64,000 nt of DNA from Paenibacillus agricola. Its GTDB lineage: Bacteria > Bacillota > Bacilli > Paenibacillales > NBRC-103111. Below, piece by piece: positions 9,087 to 18,068 of this stretch. Each line of letters starts with the position of its first letter. Position 1 is the first letter of the stretch. The stretch spans positions 124,001 through 188,000 of the forward strand of contig NZ_JAAOIW010000010.1 in assembly GCF_011440305.1 (NCBI RefSeq), read 5' to 3'. The position numbers and the translations under genes were made by a program. Below the pieces are notes generated by a model. It made no database searches, was not told the DNA's origin, and saw only the letters and a program-made list of their open reading frames with translations.

Positions 9087-9722
9087 TTATAGAAGGAATA
9101 AAGCCTCAAACGCCTCCTTGCCAAAATAGAAGCCAAATCCAAGAAGCGACAAGCCGGATACAATGGAGATGACGGATAGCGAGCGGGGAGTTAAATAAGC
9201 CCTGAATGTGCTGGCCAACCCAGCCATAATGATGTCCCATAGTAGAATCCCGGCAAAAAGCGCCGCGGTATTTAACATCAGGTGGGCTGTGCTGGAGGTG
9301 GTTACGCTTTCCACCAATACCGAGCCGTAAATACCGAGCCAAAAAAGAATAGTCAAGGGGCTTGAAATGGCTAACAGGAAGCCCGAGGTAAAGGAGGCGA
9401 GGGCATGATCCTCGCTTCTGGATCTCGTAGCTGTCGTGTGGAGCTTGAATGCACCAAGCAAGCTTTCCGTTCCCGAATAGAACAGAATAAAACTGCCGAA
9501 TAACCACAGAAACGTTTTCATAAAAGGTGTAGTCAGAAAATGGACAACGCCCAAATAAATCAATATTAAAAATACGGCATCGGCGATCATAGCGCCCATT
9601 CCCAATAACCAAGCCTGCAAAAAGCCCTTCTTGATCCCCTTGTCCAATTGTGCCGCATTAACTGGGCCAATGGGTGCTGCCAACGATAGTCCCAAAACAA
9701 AAAAACCAAGCACAGAGCTCAT
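9087..9722 (-). CDS. LysE-family amino acid exporter
   Basis: The 211-residue protein is an integral membrane exporter of the LysE/RhtB family, which pumps out amino acids. The N-terminus (GLSLAAPIGPVNAAQLDKGIKKGF) carries the family signature APIGP, and six hydrophobic segments are spread over the chain. I place the start at ATG 9722 because GGGAGGG lies just upstream; a frame from 9749 lacks such a site. Convergent with map. The substrate cannot be read from the sequence. Confidence 0.88.
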   Translation of the reverse strand: MSSVLGFFVLGLSLAAPIGPVNAAQLDKGIKKGFLQAWLLGMGAMIADAVFLILIYLGVVHFLTTPFMKTFLWLFGSFILFYSGTESLLGAFKLHTTATRSRSEDHALASFTSGFLLAISSPLTILFWLGIYGSVLVESVTTSSTAHLMLNTAALFAGILLWDIIMAGLASTFRAYLTPRSLSVISIVSGLSLLGFGFYFGKEAFEALFLL

Positions 9723-9865
9723 CTGGCCCTCCCTCCCGTTTCGCCTCACGAATGACCCATCGTTATGACCGTTAGCTAGCTATGACCCATCGTTACCCAA
9801 TAGGCTTGTTCCATTCCTTCTTGTTCATCCTATTCGTACTAATTGCCCTGTATAACTGCAAGCGC

Positions 9866-9900
9866 AAAAAGAGTCCCTGCCTTGGATGAGGCTGGGACTC
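9866..9900 (-). terminator. Terminator of the Rieske oxidoreductase gene
   Basis: On the minus strand GAGTCCCAGCCT and AAGGCAGGGACTC form a stem followed by TTTTT (plus-strand A-run at 9866-9870). Confidence 0.75.
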
Positions 9901-9920
9901 CGATTTTGTTGACGAGTAAG

Positions 9921-9948
9921 AATAGCGGACACAGAAGACGCTATTTGC
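9921..9948. repeat. Dispersed short palindromic repeat, copy 1
   Basis: AATAGCG ... CGCTATT forms a 7-bp stem around GACACAGAAGA. A related sequence occurs at 52428-52450 (GGACA.AGAAG.CGCTATTTGC) and its inverted partner at 52491-52505. The element lies in a gap between converging features and codes for nothing visible. Confidence 0.5.
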
Positions 9949-9998
9949 TCATAACGTCTGTTACAGATAAGCCTTCAGACAGCGGGGCCGGCTCACGC

Positions 9999-11543
9999 TT
10001 AAAGCTCGATTTGCTGTAGCGGCTGCACGGCCGGTCCTTCAATAACCGCACCACTCGGGTCAAAACGTGAACCATGGCAGGGGCAGTCCCAGGATCGTTC
10101 CCCATTGTTCCATTCGAGCTCACAGCCCATATGGGTACAGGTGGTATCAACCAGATGCAGCTTTCCTTGCGCGTCCTTGTAGGCGCCTGCCCGTTTTCCG
10201 TCGATCTGGACGACAGCTCCTTCGTCAAGGTCCAGTATGTCAACTTCTAGGCTAACGGACTCTAGCTTACCTGCTATAAGGTGTTTGGCAACGTCAAAAT
10301 TTTGGATGAGCAAATTTTTGACACTCGGATCCGCTACGAAACGGGAAGGGGTGAACAATTCGGTGTATTTGGATTCTTTGTCTGTGAGCTGGTCTTTGAG
10401 CAGCAGTGCTGCGGCTGTCCCATTGGTCATGCCCCACTTTCTGTATCCGGTCGCTACCCAGATATTAGGATGGCTTGACGTGATTTGTCCGATATAGGGG
10501 ACCTTGTCCAATGTCATCCAGTCCTGCGCAGACCAATGGTAGCGAATCGCTTGAATGCCAAAGGTTTGCTCACCGAATTGCTCCAGATTGCGATAATGGG
10601 CAAGTGTATCTTCGCTTTGCCCGGTTTTATGGGAATCACCACCGATGATGACTAGTGACTCACCGCCGAGCTGAACCGATCTTATGGAGCGTTTCGGATC
10701 ATCTACGCTTAGGTACATCCCGCCAGGATAAGCCTTGGTTGGTTTGATCGCCATCAGGTAGGAGCGCTCGGGATGAATGCGGGTGAAATAAAGCCCGCCC
10801 CCGTCATAGAATGGAAAATGCGAGCTGGCAACTACATGGCGGCACGTAATCCGCCTTCCGCCCATGGTGATTAGGGTGGGAAGCTCGCCTTGCTCTAGCT
10901 TTTCATCAATACGCGTATTCTCGTATATGAGGCCTCCCGCTTTTTCAAAACGGTCAATCAGGCCATTCATATATTTCACAGGATGGAACTGCGCTTGCCT
11001 AGATAGCCGAAGGGCGGCCTGCACTTCGATCGGCACCGGAATCGCATCCAACAGCTTACCGGGTATGCCCAGTTCCATATACGCTTCATATTCCTGCCGC
11101 AGCTTTTCCGCGGATTCCGCAGTTTGCGCATACAGATAAGCATCCTGCTCCGTCCACTCACATTCAATATCGAGCTCGGATGCCGTCCGCCTCATAAAAT
11201 GCAAGGCCTCCTTGTTAGCCTCATAATAAAGACCGGCTTTGTCCACGCCAAAATGGTCGATAAGTTCCTTATAAATCAGGTCATGCTGGACGGTTACCTT
11301 GGCTGTCGTGTTGCCTGTGGTTCCATGAATAATTTGGTTGGCTTCGAGCAGGGCAACGCGATGGCCCTCTTCAGCAAGGAGATAAGCAAGCGTCACGCCA
11401 GTGATTCCGGCTCCGACTATCGCATAATCGACCTCAATATCCTTATCAAGTGTTGGGAAGGAGCGGGGAGGGGATGAAGCTAACCAAAGGGACTCTGTGT
11501 AGTCGGGAAGCAAGCTTGCAGTGGTCGGTCGGTTCGTAGTCAA
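9999..11543 (-). CDS. FAD-dependent oxidoreductase with C-terminal Rieske [2Fe-2S] domain (YhfW type)
   Basis: The protein joins a DAO-type FAD domain (dinucleotide-binding VDYAIVGAGITGVTLAYLLAEEGH near residue 40; AKVTVQHDLIYKELIDHF after it) to a Rieske domain at the C-terminus with CTHMGCELEWNNGERSWDC followed by PCHGSRFDPSGAVIEGPA, that is CxH and CxxH cluster ligands. This is the architecture of B. subtilis YhfW, a predicted oxidoreductase of unknown substrate. I favour the TTG start at 11543, giving 514 residues, because AGAAGGAG lies eight bases upstream; an ATG at 11615 adds 24 residues rich in His, Asn and Arg but has no ribosome binding site. Monocistronic, with its own terminator. 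Confidence 0.9.
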   Translation of the reverse strand: MTTNRPTTASLLPDYTESLWLASSPPRSFPTLDKDIEVDYAIVGAGITGVTLAYLLAEEGHRVALLEANQIIHGTTGNTTAKVTVQHDLIYKELIDHFGVDKAGLYYEANKEALHFMRRTASELDIECEWTEQDAYLYAQTAESAEKLRQEYEAYMELGIPGKLLDAIPVPIEVQAALRLSRQAQFHPVKYMNGLIDRFEKAGGLIYENTRIDEKLEQGELPTLITMGGRRITCRHVVASSHFPFYDGGGLYFTRIHPERSYLMAIKPTKAYPGGMYLSVDDPKRSIRSVQLGGESLVIIGGDSHKTGQSEDTLAHYRNLEQFGEQTFGIQAIRYHWSAQDWMTLDKVPYIGQITSSHPNIWVATGYRKWGMTNGTAAALLLKDQLTDKESKYTELFTPSRFVADPSVKNLLIQNFDVAKHLIAGKLESVSLEVDILDLDEGAVVQIDGKRAGAYKDAQGKLHLVDTTCTHMGCELEWNNGERSWDCPCHGSRFDPSGAVIEGPAVQPLQQIEL

Positions 11544-11790
11544 GGTGTTCACTCCTTCTACGCAATTTCTATTGCGATTGTTTAGGCTCTCATGTCCATG
11601 ATTACCATGATTCACTTGAGGTAAACTACTAAGTTCAATAGAACAGCTATAAACTGCTAGCGTTAAATTTACAAGTCAATAGTATAACCGCTTTCTGAGA
11701 ATAAATTTCATTCTGGAGTTTACCTATAGGACTAAGCAGTGATAAGCTAATAAGCAAGAACAAACAGCGGGTAAAGGCGAGTGGTAAAGA

Positions 11791-13002
11791 ATGAAACAGG
11801 TAACATGGCTTCAAATTCTTATCGTTTCTTTTCAATTAGGATTGACCTCATTCGGTGGTCCCGTAGCGCATTTAGGTTATTTTCATGAAAAATATGTCAA
11901 GCGCAAGCAGTGGATCGATGAACACAGCTATGCTGATCTGGTTGCCCTATGCCAGTTCCTGCCGGGTCCCGCTAGCAGCAAGGTTGGCATTGGGATCGGC
12001 TTTATGTGCGGCGGGGTGCTTGGGGCGATTATGGCCTGGATCGGCTTTACGCTTCCCTCAGCGGCAGTGCTTGCTGTGTTTGCCTATTTATCCCAAGGGA
12101 TGGATAGTGGCAGCGCAGGCTGGCTTCATGGGCTTAAGCTGGCGGCAGTAGCCATTGTGGTGCAGGCTGTATGGGGAATGGGCAAAAGCCTTGCACCCGA
12201 CAAGGGCAGGGCGACGATCGCAATTCTTACAGCAGCTATTTCCCTGCTGGTTCCATCAACGTATACGCAAGTGCTGCTTCTAATATCGGCAGGCATCGTT
12301 GGTTTATTATTGTATAAGCCTAATAGCAGTGGACCAAGCAGTAAACCAGATAGTGAACAAGCTCTCCTTGGCACCACTTCGGCGCTATCCTCACCCTTGT
12401 ATAAAAAGCTGGCGATCTGCTGCCTGATTGCCTTTTTTGTTTTACTGTTTGCGCTGCCCTTGCTGCGGTCGATCTATCCGAATATTTGGCTGGCGATGTT
12501 CGATAGCTTTTACCGGACAGGGGCACTGGTATTCGGTGGTGGGCATGTCGTACTGCCTTTACTGGAGCAGGAGATGGTTCCCACAGGCTGGCTGGGCAAG
12601 GAGCAATTTCTTGCCGGTTATGGTGCCGCACAAGCGATTCCGGGTCCTTTATTTACGTTCGCTTCGTATTTGGGCTTCATGATCCACGGCTGGACGGGGG
12701 CTGTAGTGGCAACGCTGTCCATTTTCCTGCCTGCGTTTCTATTGGTAATGGGAGCATTGCCCTTCTGGAACCAGCTACGCAGCCACCCTCACACCAGAGG
12801 GGCGCTAACCGCAATTAATGCTGCTGTTGTTGGTATTCTGTTAGCCGCGTTGTATGATCCGGTTTGGACTAGCACGGTGAAAACACCCGCTGACTTTGTA
12901 CTGGCACTCTTTTTGTATGGAGCTCTGCTGTTCTGGAAGCTTCCTTCATGGTGTGTAGTTGCGTTGTCCATTGTTGGTGGGATGCTGCTTGGAGCCTTGT
13001 AA
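11791..13002 (+). CDS. chrA: Chromate transporter, CHR family, two-domain form
   Basis: The 403-residue membrane protein is a full-length CHR transporter with two homologous halves. Half one begins FQLGLTSFGGPVAHLGYFHEKYV and has CQFLPGPASSKVGIGIGF; half two repeats the pattern with FYRTGALVFGGGHVVLPLLE and AAQAIPGPLFTFASYLGF. These FGG and PGP motifs are diagnostic. A Ser/Asp-rich cytosolic linker near residues 170-200 separates the halves. Members export chromate; some act on other oxyanions. The start at ATG 11791 has only a weak ribosome binding site. Stands alone between the divergent Rieske gene and the LCP gene. Confidence 0.93.
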   Translation: MKQVTWLQILIVSFQLGLTSFGGPVAHLGYFHEKYVKRKQWIDEHSYADLVALCQFLPGPASSKVGIGIGFMCGGVLGAIMAWIGFTLPSAAVLAVFAYLSQGMDSGSAGWLHGLKLAAVAIVVQAVWGMGKSLAPDKGRATIAILTAAISLLVPSTYTQVLLLISAGIVGLLLYKPNSSGPSSKPDSEQALLGTTSALSSPLYKKLAICCLIAFFVLLFALPLLRSIYPNIWLAMFDSFYRTGALVFGGGHVVLPLLEQEMVPTGWLGKEQFLAGYGAAQAIPGPLFTFASYLGFMIHGWTGAVVATLSIFLPAFLLVMGALPFWNQLRSHPHTRGALTAINAAVVGILLAALYDPVWTSTVKTPADFVLALFLYGALLFWKLPSWCVVALSIVGGMLLGAL

Positions 13003-13141
13003 GGGAGCATTTTCCGCAAAAATCGACAAACCCGTCCCTTTTTTGATAAAATTAATAAATTCGTGCTGGTTAATGCAACCTTTACACCCATTAAAGGGTA
13101 TATAGAGGTAACAGTACAATTATATGGGACGGGGATTATAT

Positions 13142-14416
13142 ATGAAGAAGAAAATATGGATTACCGTAGGCATTTGTTTGGTGGTGCTTGCAGGCATTGC
13201 GGGGATTACGAGCTTTTATACATACTCCATTTACAGCCAGGCCGAGGTGGCCATTGAAAAGATAGGTACTCCTGTTGTAGTGCCGGTTCAAGAGTCAGCG
13301 AAGGTGAAGCCGATTACGTTATTGTTGCTGGGTGTCGATCATCGCCCCGAAACAGGGAGCTTGAATTCGGACGTGATTATGGTCGTAACCTTGAACCCGG
13401 AAAATAAAGCAGCAACCGTAGTATCGCTACCACGCGATTTGCAGTTGGAGCCTGAAGGGCTGGAAGCGAGAAAAGCCAACTATTATTATCCTCATTTTAT
13501 GATAAAAGATAAAGAAAACGCATTGGCGCTTACCAAAGACGTATTTAGCAACTTTTTAGGTGTTCCCATTGATTATGCAGTTACAGTGAATTTTGAAGGC
13601 TTTCGTAATGTAGTGGATCTAATAGGCGGTCTAACGCTTAACGTGGATATGGATATGCGATATGTGGACAATGAAGACGGGACGAATATCGATTTGAAGC
13701 AGGGTGTTGCCACATTAAATGGCAAAGAGGTGCTCGACTTCGTCCGGTACCGCAAATCGAATCGCAATACGGAGGAATCAAGCGATTTAGAGCGTAACGA
13801 GAGGCAGCAGCAGGTGCTCAATGAGCTATTAAGCTCGCTGAAAAGCGTAGACGGAGTGACAAAGCTGGGCTCCATCATTGAAACGGTGGGGAACCAAATC
13901 TCCACGGATGTACCTTCCTTGCAGCTTCGTGATTTGATTCGCACTTATTTTGATATCTCACCAGCGAATGTAGCTTACATTCCGTTAGATGGTGCGTGGG
14001 TAAGCCCGTACATCGTGGTATCGCAGGAGGAGCTTGCAAAAGCGCGCGATGCTTTGCAGGCGCAGCAGGGCGGCAGCGCGTTGCCGGGCACCGGAACGAG
14101 CGGCATGGCTGGAGCGGGCAACAGCACAGACACGAGCGCAGGGAGCGGCACAGCAGGCAGTAGCGGAAGTGGTGCAGCAGGCAGCAGCGGAAGCGGCGTA
14201 GCAGGCAGCAGCGGAAGTGGTGCGAAGCCAGGAACAGGGACGGGAAGTTCCGGAGCTAGTGAAGGAAGCAGCGCGAAGCCAGGAGCGGGAGCAAGCGGCG
14301 AAAGCGCCGGAACGGGCACTCCTAAAACGACCGATTCAGCCACTCCTAAGCCACCTGCGAGCAATAACAATCCAAGCGTTGGCAATTCGACTTATGGTAA
14401 TCGAGTAGTGGAATAA
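13142..14416 (+). CDS. LytR-CpsA-Psr (LCP) family cell wall ligase with long low-complexity tail
   Basis: LCP enzymes transfer teichoic or other anionic polymers from lipid carriers to peptidoglycan outside the cell. The chain begins with a membrane anchor (MKKKIWITVGICLVVLAGIA) and the LCP domain carries TLLLLGVDHRPETGSLNSD in pieces (catalytic Asp/Arg region), VVSLPRDLQ, a VNFEGFRNVVDLIGG stretch and DFVRYRKSNRNTEESSDLERNERQQQ-type Arg cluster. After residue 300 the last 125 residues are almost only Gly, Ser, Ala, Thr and Pro, with units such as AGSSGSG repeated, probably a flexible wall-spanning tail. ATG 13142 is chosen over an in-frame ATG 18 bases upstream because the sequence GGGACGGGG fits it better. 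Confidence 0.93.
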   Translation: MKKKIWITVGICLVVLAGIAGITSFYTYSIYSQAEVAIEKIGTPVVVPVQESAKVKPITLLLLGVDHRPETGSLNSDVIMVVTLNPENKAATVVSLPRDLQLEPEGLEARKANYYYPHFMIKDKENALALTKDVFSNFLGVPIDYAVTVNFEGFRNVVDLIGGLTLNVDMDMRYVDNEDGTNIDLKQGVATLNGKEVLDFVRYRKSNRNTEESSDLERNERQQQVLNELLSSLKSVDGVTKLGSIIETVGNQISTDVPSLQLRDLIRTYFDISPANVAYIPLDGAWVSPYIVVSQEELAKARDALQAQQGGSALPGTGTSGMAGAGNSTDTSAGSGTAGSSGSGAAGSSGSGVAGSSGSGAKPGTGTGSSGASEGSSAKPGAGASGESAGTGTPKTTDSATPKPPASNNNPSVGNSTYGNRVVE

Positions 14417-14436
14417 GGATTGGCTCCAACAACAAG

Positions 14437-14472
14437 CAAAAGGCAACCTGCTAAGAGAGGTTGCCTTTTGTT
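14437..14472 (+). terminator. Terminator after the LCP gene
   Basis: CAAAAGGCAACCT and AGGTTGCCTTTTG pair around GCTAAGAG, with a T-rich 3' flank. Confidence 0.85.
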
Positions 14473-14532
14473 CGTGCTGGCCACTGTCCAGTTGCTTTTC
14501 ATCGCAGGAAGCCCAGACAATCGCTCCCGATT

Positions 14533-16329
14533 TTAGGGAAGTATAATTTCGTCGCCAGGATAAATGCGGTTAGGATTAAGAATTTTGTTCAATTCTTGCA
14601 GCTTGCGCCAAGTAGTTGCATAAAGATTAGCGATTTTGGAGAGCGAGTCGCCAGGCTTGACGATATATACCTTCAACTGGTCTTGCTGCATAGCTGGAGT
14701 TGTCGGAACCTTTGGAACTGTTGGAGCTACCGGAGCTGCTGGAACAGCAGGTGTTGTCGGGGCAGGGGAAGCCATCTTCGCCACAATACGGCCCTCAACC
14801 TTCGGAAGCTTACTTCCAACGCTCTGCATATACGAAATCACCGCTTCTTCAAGTGAAGAGAAATCATTCGCAATAGGGTATTCCTTGAACATTGTATATT
14901 GGTCGCCGCCTGCAGCCATAAAATCATTCGTGGCCAGCAGATAAGTTTGGTTCAAGTCGAGCGGTTTGCCTTTGATTGCTACTGAGGTTACACGGCTGCC
15001 ACCAGGCTGGGAAGCGTCGAATTCGAATACAACACCAGCTACATGAGGGAAGCCTCCTAGTTCACCAGGATAACCAGCTACGCCAAGCTCAAGTGCAGCT
15101 TTAATATCCGAGCCCTTGACATTTTTGGTTTGAATGTAGTTGCCGAAGGGGAGCACTGTAATGATCTGCCCTTTCGTCACTTGGCCAGCCTCGATGGATG
15201 CCCGGATGCCTCCACCATTCGTTATGGCTACATCGGCACCCGTCTCCTTAAGCATTGCGTCAGTAATCAGGTTGCCGAGGTTGGACTCGCCCTTACGGAC
15301 AACCGTGCGTTCACCAATCAGCTTCTCGCTAGTAGAGCCAACGACTTGGGAAAGCACGTCTTCCTGACTTTTTTTAACATCATTGATGATATCCAATATG
15401 GCTGGGTCTGCTTGAATCTGCTCGGCATCCTTGCGAGTGATCAAGCTTGCTGTTTTACTAGTCAGCTTCCCGGCTTCGAAGGTCAGCTGGATCTTTCCGA
15501 TATTTTTGCTATATTCACCGGTCTGTGCGATCAACACATTACCGACCATCGTTCCTTTTTCCATCACCGTATGGCTATGTCCGTCGATAATCAAATCGAT
15601 TTCGGGTACTTGCTCGGCCAGCTTCTTGCTTGTATCGATACTGGTAGTGTCTACGCCCAGATGCGTGACAGCAATAATCACGTCAACCTTGCCTTTAAGC
15701 TCGGCCACCTGTAGCTTGGCTTCTTGGACGGGATCGGCAAACGTAATGCCTTCGACGTTTTTGGGATGGGTTTTGTATGCTGTTTCCGGTGTGGATAAAC
15801 CGAAGATGCCGATTTTTACACCATTCATTTCTTTAATTAGATTAGTGCCGATTAATCGGCTTCCATCCGCTTTTTTAACATTAGCGCCAAGTACAGGGAA
15901 TTTGGTCTGCTTCGCTAGCTCAACCAAGTGGGCACTGCCGTAGTTGAAGTCGTGGTTGCCGGCAGCCATGGCGTCATAACCAACGGTGTTCATGATCTTC
16001 ACAATGCTCTCTCCACGTACGAGGTTGGCGATGGTTTGTCCATGGAAGGTGTCTCCGGCATCAATCATGAGCGTGTTTGGGTTGGACGCTTTTTGCTGCT
16101 TTAGAAGGGTAGACAATTTCGCATAACCAATGCTGTCTGCACTTTCTTCCACCCTGCTATGTATATCGTTGGTGTGGAGGATGGTGATCGTTTGGCTCGC
16201 TTGTGTGCCTGTAGGCGCATTTGCTGTACCCGCAGGACCGCCGCCTTCAGCTGCAAAAACCGGTGTAACTGAGGATAAGACCAGAAGCGATACCAGAGTC
16301 GAGAATGCCCATTTGTTCATTTTTCTCAT
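14533..16329 (-). CDS. Secreted 5'-nucleotidase/metallophosphatase with C-terminal LysM
   Basis: The 598-residue protein has a signal peptide ending at TPVFAA near residue 27. The metallophosphatase domain shows the dinuclear metal motifs TILHTNDIHS, IDAGDTFHG, AAGNHDFNYG, VTHLGVD and DGHSHT in order, and the 5'-nucleotidase C-terminal domain follows (NLGNLITDAMLKETGADVAITNGGGIR). After a Pro/Ala/Thr/Val linker a single LysM domain (YIVKPGDSLSKIANLY) closes the protein, binding it to peptidoglycan. Relatives such as UshA and YfkN hydrolyse extracellular nucleotides for phosphate and nucleoside salvage. A separate transcription unit downstream of the two-component system on the same strand. 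Confidence 0.93.
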   Translation of the reverse strand: MRKMNKWAFSTLVSLLVLSSVTPVFAAEGGGPAGTANAPTGTQASQTITILHTNDIHSRVEESADSIGYAKLSTLLKQQKASNPNTLMIDAGDTFHGQTIANLVRGESIVKIMNTVGYDAMAAGNHDFNYGSAHLVELAKQTKFPVLGANVKKADGSRLIGTNLIKEMNGVKIGIFGLSTPETAYKTHPKNVEGITFADPVQEAKLQVAELKGKVDVIIAVTHLGVDTTSIDTSKKLAEQVPEIDLIIDGHSHTVMEKGTMVGNVLIAQTGEYSKNIGKIQLTFEAGKLTSKTASLITRKDAEQIQADPAILDIINDVKKSQEDVLSQVVGSTSEKLIGERTVVRKGESNLGNLITDAMLKETGADVAITNGGGIRASIEAGQVTKGQIITVLPFGNYIQTKNVKGSDIKAALELGVAGYPGELGGFPHVAGVVFEFDASQPGGSRVTSVAIKGKPLDLNQTYLLATNDFMAAGGDQYTMFKEYPIANDFSSLEEAVISYMQSVGSKLPKVEGRIVAKMASPAPTTPAVPAAPVAPTVPKVPTTPAMQQDQLKVYIVKPGDSLSKIANLYATTWRKLQELNKILNPNRIYPGDEIILP

Positions 16330-16451
16330 ACTTGCTTGCCTCCTTAGAATAAGTATTCAGAACATTCAGAACCCGAAATCTATTCTATTGTACCATTCCT
16401 GTGTAAATTTGGTAACAACTAGATATTAAGGAATTGTAAAGGAAGTAATGC

Positions 16452-16480
16452 AAAAAAGGTGCTCTATTACAAAGCACCCC
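16452..16480 (-). terminator. Terminator of the histidine kinase gene
   Basis: On the minus strand GGTGCT and AGCACC form a stem followed by seven T residues (plus-strand A-run 16452-16458). Confidence 0.75.
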
Positions 16481-16490
16481 TTTACACGCT

Positions 16491-18068
16491 TCAAGCCAGC
16501 TTCAGCTTAATAAAAAACACAATCTCGCCATCCTGCTGCTCAACGCCTATCGAGCCATCATGGGCTTCAACGATGCTCTTGGCGATCGCCAGCCCCAGTC
16601 CGGAGCCGCCTGTATGCGAGGAGCGCGACGCGTCCACCCGGAAAAAGCGTTCGAACAGCTGCTCCAGCTCCTCTTGCGACAGCTCGTCGGCATTGTTGCG
16701 GATTCTGACGACTACAGAGCGGAGCTCCCTGGACATGCTGACGTCAATGACGCCAGGCTTCGGGCTGTACTTCAGCGCATTGCCCAATAGGTTTTCGAAC
16801 ACACGGATCATTTGGTCCACATCGATGTTCACGAATATTTTCTCCTTGGGCAGCTGGCGCGAGAGGATAACCTGCTGCTCCTCAGCGGGTGTGACGAACT
16901 CCTCCAGCAGCTGCTCCAGCAAATCATTTAACGCGATCCCTTCTTTGTTTAAGGGGATGTCCTGATGGGCGAGCTTCGTGTAGATGAACAAATCATCGAT
17001 AAGCGAATTCAGCTTTTCCGACTTATTGTAAGCAATGCTGAGATAGGTCTGGGCCTGCTGCTCGGTTTCATAATTTTTGTCATTCAACAGCCGGAGGTAG
17101 CCCATAATCAGCGTAAGCGGTGTACGCAAATCATGTGAGACATTGGTAACCAACTCATTTTTTAACCGTTCCGCACGCCGCTCCTCCTCGATTTTTAGCT
17201 GCAGCTTCTCCGCCATCAGGTTCATATTTTTGGCTAAGGAGCCCAGCTCATCATCACTGCGTTCAATAACTCTTGTATCGAGCTTGCCAGTGGCAATGGT
17301 CAGCAAGCCGCTCGCCAGCTCTTCGATATAACGCATTTTCCTTTGCGACAAAAAATAAAACAACACAATGAACAGCACAATCGAGCTAATCAGCGGAAAT
17401 GGGCTTGTGCCCCGTTCATAGCTAATATTTGGCTCAGGGATGCCGCTCAGGACCAGGTAGGAGGGCTGCCCCTTATACGTAACGGGGTACAGGCTCGACG
17501 CCTCCTGCCGCCTCGACAGATTATGCTCCCGGCGAGTGTCCATGGAGCTGCGGATTAATTTATGTATATCCACATTCGTTTCAGCGGCATTACTTCCTTG
17601 CAGGATCACTTTGCCGGTCAGGTCCGTGATAATCACCTTATAGCGATTTTCGGTAGCCCTCTTTAATCGTTCAGCGAATTCGCTGTTCCGCTGAGCTTCA
17701 TGCTCGGCAACAATATCGGGATTAAGCTCCTTTGCATCGAAACTCCCGCTAGATTCATTCAATAGAAAAGCCATGCTCTGCGCTTCGTTATCGATGCGCT
17801 GAATGCCGGATTCGTAATCAATGACAGGCGACTGCTTGATTTCCCCAAAAATGGCGGAGCTTAATGAGTAAAAGAGGAACGCAGATAACAGGCATATCGT
17901 GAAAGCGGCCATCAGCTGGAGGCGAATGCTTCGTCCAACCTGCGTTTTCAGTATCGTAATTAAATCGAGAACGAACAAAATCAAACCGCGCAGCAGGTTA
18001 AAAGGAAACCAGGTAAAAGGAAAGCGATTTAATCGGGATGCCGAATCGAGCGTAGCATGTTTATTCAA
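16491..18068 (-). CDS. Sensor histidine kinase of an OmpR-type two-component system
   Basis: This membrane kinase phosphorylates the regulator encoded just upstream. It has two hydrophobic stretches near residues 25-42 and 52-70, an extracellular sensor region of about 130 residues, another span near residue 230, a HAMP segment, HisKA with VSHDLRTPLTLIMGYLRLL, the N box FENLLGNALKYS and the G box GGSGLGLAIAKSI. I place the start at TTG 18068, which overlaps the last bases of the regulator gene and follows GGGGGGTTGG; the frame is open for 66 further codons upstream, but these lie inside the regulator gene. The exact start is uncertain. The HK-RR arrangement resembles PhoR/VanS-type envelope stress sensors; the signal is unknown. 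Confidence 0.88.
   Translation of the reverse strand: MNKHATLDSASRLNRFPFTWFPFNLLRGLILFVLDLITILKTQVGRSIRLQLMAAFTICLLSAFLFYSLSSAIFGEIKQSPVIDYESGIQRIDNEAQSMAFLLNESSGSFDAKELNPDIVAEHEAQRNSEFAERLKRATENRYKVIITDLTGKVILQGSNAAETNVDIHKLIRSSMDTRREHNLSRRQEASSLYPVTYKGQPSYLVLSGIPEPNISYERGTSPFPLISSIVLFIVLFYFLSQRKMRYIEELASGLLTIATGKLDTRVIERSDDELGSLAKNMNLMAEKLQLKIEEERRAERLKNELVTNVSHDLRTPLTLIMGYLRLLNDKNYETEQQAQTYLSIAYNKSEKLNSLIDDLFIYTKLAHQDIPLNKEGIALNDLLEQLLEEFVTPAEEQQVILSRQLPKEKIFVNIDVDQMIRVFENLLGNALKYSPKPGVIDVSMSRELRSVVVRIRNNADELSQEELEQLFERFFRVDASRSSHTGGSGLGLAIAKSIVEAHDGSIGVEQQDGEIVFFIKLKLA

Noticed and set aside
14100-14260. GGCAGCAGCGGAAG repeats considered as a possible CRISPR or regulatory array
   Set aside because: They encode the Gly/Ser/Ala tail of the LCP protein in frame, with no unique spacers.
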